Positions 18,557 through 24,140 of a stretch of 24,140 nt of DNA are shown piece by piece. Below the pieces are notes generated by a model. That model saw nothing but the letters and a program-made list of their open reading frames with translations, had not been told where the DNA came from and ran no database searches. Each line of letters begins with the position of its first letter. Position 1 is the stretch's first letter. Source of the DNA: an uncultured Campylobacter sp. GTDB taxonomy: Bacteria; Campylobacterota; Campylobacteria; Campylobacterales; Campylobacteraceae. The translations under genes were made by a program, and so were the position numbers. The stretch spans positions 1 to 24,140 of the forward strand of contig CALEHZ010000142.1 in assembly GCA_937875715.1 (NCBI GenBank), read 5' to 3'.

Positions 18557-18871
18557 CTGTGGCTATAAGCCGAGTTCTGTTTTTGCAGTCATTTATCTTG
18601 CCCCAATGTTACCAAAGAGATCTAGCGAAGTGTAGATTTTTAGAGCTTTACCACCACTTCTTGCTGCGAGCTGGGTTTACCTAGCTAGGCGGCTTTGCTT
18701 CACCTGCCTACTGGTGCGCTCTTACCGCACCCTTTCACCTTTTCTGCTTTTGCAGTAGTTTGCTTTCTGTTGCACTTTCCCTAGTCTTGCGACTGGCGTC
18801 CGTTAGACGCAGCTCTGCTCTAATGCAGCTCGGACTTTCCTCTATTTTCTAGCGACTGCTCGCCACAGCAA
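18555..18871 (-). ncRNA. rnpB: RNase P RNA (class A)
   Basis: The catalytic RNA that cuts the 5' leader from pre-tRNA. Read on the minus strand it has P1 arms CTGTGGC and GCCACAG at the two ends, GAGGAAAGTCCGAGCT (CR-I), ACGGACGCCAG, AGGGTGCGGTAAGAGCGCACC, AGGTAAACCC and AGAACTCGGCTTATAG near the 3' end. Ends are placed by P1 and the -10 box. The short open frames across it are not coding. No T-run terminator follows; palindromic copy 3 follows at once. Confidence 0.95.
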
Positions 18872-18877
18872 GCGCTA

Positions 18878-18883
18878 ATTATA
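18878..18883 (-). promoter_or_regulatory. -10 box of rnpB
   Basis: TATAAT on the minus strand (TGTGATATAATTAGCG), placed about seven bases before the expected RNA start. No good -35 is seen; upstream are AAAATTC words. Confidence 0.8.
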
Positions 18884-19020
18884 TCACAAAATTCAAGCTA
18901 ATTTTATAAAATTCAAAAAATTCAATGAGTGAATTTTATAAAACAAGCAAAACAGAAACAAATTTTTGAAAAAATTGTATAAAATATTGTAAAAATTACC
19001 GAGCGTTTACTGATTTTGCT

Positions 19021-19026
19021 TATAAT
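19021..19026 (+). promoter_or_regulatory. -10 box facing away from rnpB (candidate sRNA promoter)
   Basis: TATAAT in the context GATTTTGCTTATAATTTC, typical of Campylobacter sigma-70 promoters, with a T-rich upstream region and no clear -35. No plus-strand protein gene follows within range, so its likely product is the short RNA at 19032-19103. Confidence 0.65.
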
Positions 19027-19031
19027 TTCAC

Positions 19032-19103
19032 ACAAGCAACCAAACTAACTTTTTCTACTCCTTCTTTAAATTTGCCTTTGAGATACAAAGGCAAATTTTT
19101 TGA
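19032..19103 (+). ncRNA. candidate small regulatory RNA with anti-Shine-Dalgarno stretch
   Basis: About 70 bases lie between the -10 box and a textbook intrinsic terminator: arms 19068-19080 and 19086-19098 (13 bp, perfect), loop AGATA, then a T-run (19096-19101). The segment before the hairpin is single-stranded and C/U-rich (TTTTTCTACTCCTTCTTT, about 19050-19067) and holds CTCCTTC, the complement of a strong ribosome-binding site. There is no ATG. The next plus-strand gene upstream ends more than 10 kb away, so this is not a read-through terminator. I know of no named homologue. Confidence 0.6.
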
Positions 19104-19130
19104 TTTTTAGCAGATTTTATAAAATTCAGG

Positions 19131-19553
19131 TTAAAATTTGATTTTACTTTCTTGTGGAATGCTGCCTTTAATGCGGCTTTTATCTCTTTTGAAATTTGAG
19201 TGAACAACCTTGCCATCGTGCTTTGTGAAGTTTTTAATAGAAATTTCACTATACATAATGACACCATTTTTTAACTGCATCAAAAGCAAATCGCCAACTT
19301 CATAAACAGCACTCGCACCATCGCTTGAAAAGCCATTTAACGTAGTTACAAAGCCACGCGCATTGCTGTATTGCTTGCCATTTTTAATTAGCACATTTAG
19401 CATATAGCCGCCTTTTACTTGATCGATTTTGCTTATTGTGCCTTTGGTGAGCACGCCTGCTGGTCTTTGCGGTTTTTTAGGCGTGTAGGTTGGCTTGTCG
19501 TAGCAGCCTAAAAAAAATATCGCAATAAGCACTAAAGAAAGAAATTTTTTCAT
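19131..19553 (-). CDS. lipoprotein of unknown function
   Basis: A 140-residue protein with a lipoprotein signal, MKKFLSLVLIAIFFLGCYDKP, where LGC is the lipobox and Cys17 would be lipidated. The mature part has a Pro/Lys-rich linker (PTYTPKKPQRPAG) and a beta-rich domain (GTISKIDQVKGGYMLNVLIKNGKQYSNARGFV...), ending in a basic tail. No family recognised. AAGGAAA precedes the ATG. It stands alone between repeat-filled gaps. The terminator hairpin of the candidate sRNA lies 33 bases past its stop and may partly serve it from the other side. Confidence 0.85.
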   Translation of the reverse strand: MKKFLSLVLIAIFFLGCYDKPTYTPKKPQRPAGVLTKGTISKIDQVKGGYMLNVLIKNGKQYSNARGFVTTLNGFSSDGASAVYEVGDLLLMQLKNGVIMYSEISIKNFTKHDGKVVHSNFKRDKSRIKGSIPQESKIKF

Positions 19554-19625
19554 TTTTTTTCCTTGAATTCATCTTTTTAGTGAATTTTATAAAATTCAGT
19601 TTTTTATAAAATTCAGTTTTGAATT

Positions 19626-20603
19626 TTATAAAAAAATATTTTGACAACTGCAGTGTAAGCTGCCATTTTGACGGATAAAAACACTTGCATCCACTGCTTC
19701 AATTTGCCGTCCTTTTGTATGCTTTAAAAGCGTATTTATCGATATTTCATCAGCTTTTTTATCATTATAAGTTGGCACAATTATCGCTTCATTGATAATC
19801 ACAAAATTGGCATAAGTAGCGCCTAGTCTGCGTCCGTCGTAGTTTATCGCACTTGGCAAAGGCAAAGGCACAAGATTAAAATCTGTTTTAAGAAGTTCTT
19901 TTTTCATAGCATTTAGGCTTTCATAATGCTCATCATTTTTATCATCACAGGCTGCGTAAGCGATGGTATTTTCATCAATAAAGCGAGCTAAGGTATCAAT
20001 GTGCGAATCAGTATCATCGCCCTTGATCGCACCGCTACCCAGCCAAATAATTTTGTTTAACCCAAAAAGCTCTTTTAATTTGGCTTCAAGCTCGTTTTTA
20101 TCACGCTTTTGTCCATTTGATCGGTTTGTGTTTAAAAGACACTCGCTAGTAGTTAGCAGCACGCCAGAGCCGTTAAACTCAACGCTACCACCTTCTAAAA
20201 CAAGCGGGATTTCTTTTAAATTAGAAAAAATTCCAAGTTTTAAAAGCTCGGTATTTACGGCATTATCAAGCTCACTTTGAAATTTTGACCCCCAAGCATT
20301 AAACTTAAAATCATAAAATTCAGTCTTTTTATCGTCATTTTCTACGCTAATCGCACCAAAATCTCTTATCCAAGTATCGTTTGTAGGAATTTTTACAATC
20401 TCAACATTTGAAATCTTAGAAAATTCAGCTATATCAGCATTTGGGTGAGCTATTAAAATGACTTTTTGATATTTGGACACAATTTTTACAAAGCTTTGAT
20501 AAGAGTGTAAAATTTCGCTTAGATACGGCTTCCAGTCAGTGTTTTCGTGTGGCAAAGCGATCAGCAACGCACGTTGTTTTTCCCATTCGCCAAAAGCTCT
20601 CAT
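19626..20603 (-). CDS. agmatine deiminase / peptidyl-arginine deiminase family enzyme
   Basis: A 325-residue guanidine-modifying enzyme. Catalytic and substrate motifs are visible: NDTWIRDFGAI, EGGSVEFNGSGVLLTTSECLLN, GDDTDSHIDTLARFI (catalytic His and Asp) and the C-terminal nucleophile in GSLHCSCQNIFL. Family members turn agmatine into N-carbamoylputrescine in polyamine synthesis; C. jejuni has a homologue (Cj0949c). The start MRAFGEWEKQRALLIALPHENTDW is typical. A weak AAGGA lies upstream. GAATTTTATAAAA words touch its stop, and the exact palindrome is at 19582-19597. Confidence 0.88.
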   Translation of the reverse strand: MRAFGEWEKQRALLIALPHENTDWKPYLSEILHSYQSFVKIVSKYQKVILIAHPNADIAEFSKISNVEIVKIPTNDTWIRDFGAISVENDDKKTEFYDFKFNAWGSKFQSELDNAVNTELLKLGIFSNLKEIPLVLEGGSVEFNGSGVLLTTSECLLNTNRSNGQKRDKNELEAKLKELFGLNKIIWLGSGAIKGDDTDSHIDTLARFIDENTIAYAACDDKNDEHYESLNAMKKELLKTDFNLVPLPLPSAINYDGRRLGATYANFVIINEAIIVPTYNDKKADEISINTLLKHTKGRQIEAVDASVFIRQNGSLHCSCQNIFL

Positions 20604-20632
20604 AAATGTCCTTAAAAATGTTCTTAAAAAAT

Positions 20633-20671
20633 GAAAGAAAAAGGCTGCAAAGCTAGCATAAGCCTTGCAGC
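20633..20671 (-). terminator. intrinsic terminator after flaC
   Basis: Minus-strand stem GCTGCAAGGCT / AGCTTTGCAGC (20661-20671 with 20643-20653, ten pairs plus one G-T) followed by CTTTTTCTTT, seven bases after the flaC stop. Confidence 0.85.
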
Positions 20672-20677
20672 GAAGAA

Positions 20678-21478
20678 TTAAGCTAGCAAATTAGCTATTT
20701 GACTTTGTAAGCTTGTAAGATTATGTGCTTGAGCTATTGAGCTAGCACTTAACTTCATATTTGCATTATTAAAATCATTTAGATTTTTTATTATATTGTT
20801 ATTTTGAAGCTGTGATTCACTAGCTGTTGTGTTTATTAGCTTAGCTGAAACGCTCTCGATATTGCTCATAAGGCCATTTTGAAAAGAGCCAACATCGCTT
20901 CTTAGGCGATTTACACTATCCATAAAATTCTTTATGCTTTGCGAGTTTCTAACATCGATGCTATCGATATTTGGCGCAGTTAGATTTATGCCAAAATTAC
21001 CAGCAGTGGTTTCAAAATTCATAATGCCACCAAATATGTTTTTACCATTGTAGTTAGCATCATTTATGCTTTCTTGCATGCTATTTTTAAGCGCAGTTGC
21101 TTCTGAAGTAATGGCTTTTTGATAATCCTTGCCAAGCTCGCTAGGATCGATGTTTCCATTAGCATCAAGGCTTACGCCATTCACAGCACGCACATTTAGC
21201 TCATTCATACGAATAGCAGCGTCATTTAGCCCTTCAAGCACTCCATCTGCGATTTGAGCGATTCCGATAGCATCATTTGCATTTGCGATACCTTGAAGAT
21301 TGCCGCTAGCCTCCATTCTTAGGGCATCTGCGATTTGTAAGTTTGCACTATCTACGCCACTTAGTGCGCGTTCTGCAGCGATCGCACCAAGTGCTTTACT
21401 AGCCGTGTTTTGTGCACTTTTCATATATTGATTTTGCATTCCTGCGGTGTAGTCCGTTTTTCCAATTGTCATTGCCAT
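20678..21478 (-). CDS. flaC: FlaC-type short flagellin
   Basis: A 266-residue flagellin made of the conserved N- and C-terminal coiled-coil domains with almost no variable surface region, the layout of Campylobacter FlaC (about 249 residues). Landmarks: ASKALGAIAAERALSGVDSANLQIADALR, ANDAIGIAQIADGVLEGLNDAAIRMNEL near the N-terminus, and the heptad-rich SLQSQIANLLA end. In C. jejuni FlaC is secreted through the flagellar export apparatus and is not a main filament subunit. The start has the strongest ribosome-binding site in the window, AAGGAGGAAG (21481-21490), fitting a highly expressed protein. Confidence 0.88.
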   Translation of the reverse strand: MAMTIGKTDYTAGMQNQYMKSAQNTASKALGAIAAERALSGVDSANLQIADALRMEASGNLQGIANANDAIGIAQIADGVLEGLNDAAIRMNELNVRAVNGVSLDANGNIDPSELGKDYQKAITSEATALKNSMQESINDANYNGKNIFGGIMNFETTAGNFGINLTAPNIDSIDVRNSQSIKNFMDSVNRLRSDVGSFQNGLMSNIESVSAKLINTTASESQLQNNNIIKNLNDFNNANMKLSASSIAQAHNLTSLQSQIANLLA

Positions 21479-21507
21479 ATCTTCCTCCTTGGATAGCCTA
21501 GTTTCTA

Positions 21508-21551
21508 ATTATATATCAAATTGCGTTAAATATCGCTTAAAAAATACTTAA
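21508..21551 (-). promoter_or_regulatory. candidate promoter region of flaC
   Basis: Read on the minus strand, TTAAGTAT (21544-21551) and GCGATAT (21530-21536) resemble the sigma-28 motif used for Campylobacter flagellar genes, though the spacing is uncertain. A TATAAT (21508-21513) could be a sigma-70 -10 instead. Which is used cannot be told here. Confidence 0.4.
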
Positions 21552-21622
21552 TTTTTTGGCTTTTGCCAGACATTTATTAGCCGAATTTTTTAAAAAATTT
21601 AAAGTTTTAAAAAATTCAAATA

Positions 21623-22912
21623 TTATTTTTGCCTTACTTTGATAGAAAGCTCGTGTGCGCCAAGTCCTTCTGCTCTTGCTAGTGCCATACAAGCAGCACT
21701 CAAATCACGCAAAGAGCTTTCGTTCATAGAAATCACAGAGCTTCTTTTAAGAAAATTATAAACGCCAAGTGGGCTAAAAAATCTAGCCGTGCCACCAGTC
21801 GGCAAGGTGTGATTTGGCCCAGCTAAATAATCTCCAATCGCCTCAGGTGTGTAGTGACCCAAAAAAATCGCTCCAGCGTGCTTGATGTGCGCTAAATACT
21901 CCCAAGCATTATCAGTGGCGATTTCTAAATGCTCCACAGCCAAAGCATTCATTAGCTCAATTGCTTGTTCTTTATCCTTTGCGATGATGATTGCAGCTTT
22001 GTTTGCCACGCTTGCGCCTGCGATTTCTTTTCTGGCTAAATTAGGCAAAATGCTCTCAATCTGCTCTTTTATCGCCATAGCCACGTTTTCATCAAAAGTG
22101 ACCAAAAAACTACTTGCTATTTCATCATGTTCGGCTTGACTTAGCAAATCAACTGCGATATTATGGGCATTTGCTGTTTTATCAGCTATCACACCAATTT
22201 CACTTGGACCTGCGATCATATCTATATTTACTTGCCCAAAGACCATTTTTTTAGCAGTTGCTACATATATATTTCCAGGTCCAGTTATGACATCGACTTT
22301 GTTTATCGTCTCTGTGCCATACGCCATCGCAGCCACAGCGCTTGCGCCACCTACTTTATAAGCTTTTTTAATTCCAAGCAAATGCATAGCAGCCAAAAGT
22401 AGCGGATTTACCACACCACTAATAGCAGGGGTGCAAACGCTGATATCTTTTACGCCTGCTACGATTGCTGGCGTTGCATTCATCAAAAGTGAGCTAGGAT
22501 AAGCTGCTTTTCCGCCTGGAATATAAAGTCCAGCCCTATCAACTGGCGTGATTTTTTGCCCTAGAACCTCGCCACTATTCTCAAAGCTCATCCAGCTTTT
22601 TTCTATTTGTTTTTCGTGATAGGTGCGAATTCTTTCAAAAGCAGTCTGCAAGGCATTTTTAAGCTCAGGCGAAATGCTATTAAAAGCTTGTTTCATCTCA
22701 TCTGTGTCAATTTTTAGCTCATCAGCATTTTTTGGCTGCCATTTATCAAAACGAGAGATTTGTTCACAAAGTGCCTTATCGCCGTCTTTTTTAATTTCAT
22801 CAATAATGCTCTCAACTCTTGGCAAAACCTCGCTCATATCCATTTCGCCACGATTTGCTAATTTAGCAAATTCTTTATAAAATTCACTATCGCTGTATTT
22901 TAAAATTTTCAT
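21623..22912 (-). CDS. hisD: histidinol dehydrogenase
   Basis: A 429-residue zinc enzyme carrying out the last two steps of histidine synthesis. Landmarks: PVDRAGLYIPGGKAAYPSSLLMN, VDVITGPGNIYVATAKK, AGPSEIGVIAD, DLLSQAEHDEIASSFLVT (zinc-binding Gln and His) and AGPNHTLPTGGTARFFSPLGVYNF. Length is normal. AAAGGA precedes the ATG. It stands alone here rather than in a his operon and is divergent from panC. Confidence 0.97.
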   Translation of the reverse strand: MKILKYSDSEFYKEFAKLANRGEMDMSEVLPRVESIIDEIKKDGDKALCEQISRFDKWQPKNADELKIDTDEMKQAFNSISPELKNALQTAFERIRTYHEKQIEKSWMSFENSGEVLGQKITPVDRAGLYIPGGKAAYPSSLLMNATPAIVAGVKDISVCTPAISGVVNPLLLAAMHLLGIKKAYKVGGASAVAAMAYGTETINKVDVITGPGNIYVATAKKMVFGQVNIDMIAGPSEIGVIADKTANAHNIAVDLLSQAEHDEIASSFLVTFDENVAMAIKEQIESILPNLARKEIAGASVANKAAIIIAKDKEQAIELMNALAVEHLEIATDNAWEYLAHIKHAGAIFLGHYTPEAIGDYLAGPNHTLPTGGTARFFSPLGVYNFLKRSSVISMNESSLRDLSAACMALARAEGLGAHELSIKVRQK

Positions 22913-22942
22913 TATTATCCTTTTTTTTAAAAAATTTTTGCC

Positions 22943-22948
22943 ATTATA
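22943..22948 (-). promoter_or_regulatory. -10 box of hisD
   Basis: TATAAT on the minus strand (TCGCTATAATGG), 31 bases before the hisD ATG, in the divergent region shared with panC. Confidence 0.7.
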
Positions 22949-23022
22949 GCGAAAATTTTATAAGATTTTAAGTCTATATATTTAGAATTCCAAACTTATT
23001 TTGAATTTTTTAGGAAAAAATA

Positions 23023-23847
23023 ATGGAAATTTTAAGAAATATTGATGAGCTAAAAGCCTTTTTAGACGCAAATAAGGGCAAAGAAATCGGCTTTGTACCC
23101 ACAATGGGCTTTTTACACAATGGACATGCAAAACTTATTGAACAAGCAAGCTACGAAAATGAAATAAGCATAGTTAGTGTGTTTGTAAATCCTACGCAGT
23201 TTTTACCAAATGAAGACTATGAAAAATATCCAAGAGATGAAAAACACGATATTGCGATGGCTAACGGCTGTAAAGCAACTGCGATTTTTTTGCCAAGCCC
23301 AAGTGATATTTATTTTGATGATGATATAAAGGTAATGGCGCCTGCTTGCATGGCTAGTATTTTAGAAGGTGCTACAAGGCCTGGGCATTTTGATGGCGTG
23401 TGCTCGGTGATTGCGAAGTTTTTATGCTTAATCAAACCAACTAGAGCCTATTTTGGCAAAAAAGACACCCAACAGCTTTTAATCATTCAAAAATTAGTAA
23501 AAAGCTTGTTTTTGGACACTCAAATCATCCCTTGTGAAATCGTGCGCTCTGGCGATGGTCTAGCGCTCTCAAGCCGCAATAGCTATTTAAACGAAACAGA
23601 GCTCATGGATGCTTGTAAGCTTTATCGCAGCCTTGTAAAAGCTAAAAATATGTTCGCTTCTGGCATCAGCGATGCTAAGCAAATCAGGCTTGAAATGGAA
23701 AAAATTCTAGAGCCTTTAAAGATCGATTATATCGCAATTTGTGATAGGCAATTAAATGAAATTGATCATTTAGTAGAAAATTCAAGCATAATTTTAATAG
23801 CAGCATATGTAGGCAAAACGCGCTTAATTGATAATTTGTGGATATAA
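23023..23847 (+). CDS. panC: pantothenate synthetase
   Basis: A 274-residue ATP-dependent ligase joining pantoate and beta-alanine. The nucleotidyltransferase motif is [17 protein letters not shown] (HxGH type). [50 protein letters not shown] and [12 protein letters not shown] follow in the usual order. AGGAAA lies before the ATG. rimO follows two bases after the stop, so the two are co-transcribed. Confidence 0.97.
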   Translation: MEILRNIDELKAFLDANKGKEIGFVPTMGFLHNGHAKLIEQASYENEISIVSVFVNPTQFLPNEDYEKYPRDEKHDIAMANGCKATAIFLPSPSDIYFDDDIKVMAPACMASILEGATRPGHFDGVCSVIAKFLCLIKPTRAYFGKKDTQQLLIIQKLVKSLFLDTQIIPCEIVRSGDGLALSSRNSYLNETELMDACKLYRSLVKAKNMFASGISDAKQIRLEMEKILEPLKIDYIAICDRQLNEIDHLVENSSIILIAAYVGKTRLIDNLWI

Positions 23848-23848
23848 A

Positions 23849-24140
23849 ATGCCAAAACTTCATCTAATCTCACTTGGCTGTAATAAAAATCTAGTAGATA
23901 GCGAAATAATGCTAGGTCGGCTTAAAAACTACGATATAGTGAGTGACGCAGCTAGTGCTGATGTTATTATCATAAATACTTGCGGCTTTATACAAAGCGC
24001 TAAAAGCGAGAGCATAAATACTATTTTAGAAGTGGCAAATGAGCGCAAAAAAGGCTCTTTGCTAGTTGTTACAGGCTGCCTTATAGAGCGCTATGCAAAT
24101 GAGCTAATGAGCGAGCTAAAAGGCGAGGTGGATTTGTTTG
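23849..24140 (+). CDS. rimO: ribosomal protein S12 methylthiotransferase RimO (3' partial)
   Basis: The first 97 codons are in the window; the gene runs off the right edge. It starts [25 protein letters not shown] and shows the three conserved cysteines of the N-terminal methylthiotransferase domain ([20 protein letters not shown]) that bind one iron-sulfur cluster. The radical-SAM domain would follow outside. RimO methylthiolates an aspartate of S12. [11 protein letters not shown] favours RimO over the tRNA enzyme MiaB. The ATG lies two bases after the panC stop. Confidence 0.93.
   Translation, partial: MPKLHLISLGCNKNLVDSEIMLGRLKNYDIVSDAASADVIIINTCGFIQSAKSESINTILEVANERKKGSLLVVTGCLIERYANELMSELKGEVDLF

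Noticed and set aside
19055..19267. Minus-strand frame overlapping the lipoprotein gene end
   Set aside because: It is in a different frame within the lipoprotein gene and would cover the candidate sRNA terminator; it has no signal of its own.

Overview
The window looks like a chromosome segment from a member of the Campylobacterota, most likely the genus Campylobacter. It is AT-rich. Its proteins (HrcA, GrpE, ComEA-like, UPF0763, FlaC-like flagellin, RpsA, AguA-like) and several gene neighbourhoods (serA / small membrane protein / rpsA; hemB / argF / UPF0763) resemble Campylobacter, and the 23S rRNA carries a helix-45 intervening sequence as in several Campylobacter species. I do not try to name the species.

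Layout. Positions 1-2277 (+) hold the 3' part of a gene joining an ABC-exporter ATPase to a TenA-like domain, then a DHH phosphoesterase and a small acidic protein. A small gene on the minus strand (2270-2476) is divergent from hrcA-grpE (2709-4132), which has a consensus sigma-70 promoter and a CIRCE operator. The usual next gene, dnaK, is absent. Instead grpE runs straight into tRNA-Ile, 23S and 5S rRNA (4321-8233), and that rRNA block lacks 16S and tRNA-Ala. A ComEA-like secreted DNA-binding protein follows (8441-8671). From 8972 to 22912 nearly everything is on the minus strand: hemB / antitoxin / frameshifted ParE-like toxin / argF / UPF0763; efp; a small membrane protein and serA; rpsA; a nitroreductase and a small membrane protein; rnpB (RNase P RNA); a lipoprotein; an agmatine-deiminase-like enzyme; flaC; hisD. 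The window ends with panC and the 5' part of rimO on the plus strand.

Two kinds of non-coding sequence stand out. First, the gaps are packed with AT-rich words built on GAATTTT / AAAATTC, often as the exact 16-bp palindrome GAATTTTATAAAATTC. The same words fill the 23S intervening sequence, encode Asn-Ser-rich linkers in GrpE and UPF0763, and repeatedly form RAATTY, the methylation motif that (from published work I recall) marks DNA for uptake in C. jejuni. Second, there is a family of about 100-130-bp nested palindromes with conserved shoulder sequences and compensatory changes in the stems. Two copies lie in tandem right behind rnpB, one lies between serA and efp, and a diverged relative lies right behind 23S rRNA. 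I do not recognise this family.

A probable new small RNA (about 19032-19103, +) has its own promoter, a C/U-rich anti-Shine-Dalgarno stretch and an intrinsic terminator. All calls come from reading the sequence; no database search was run.
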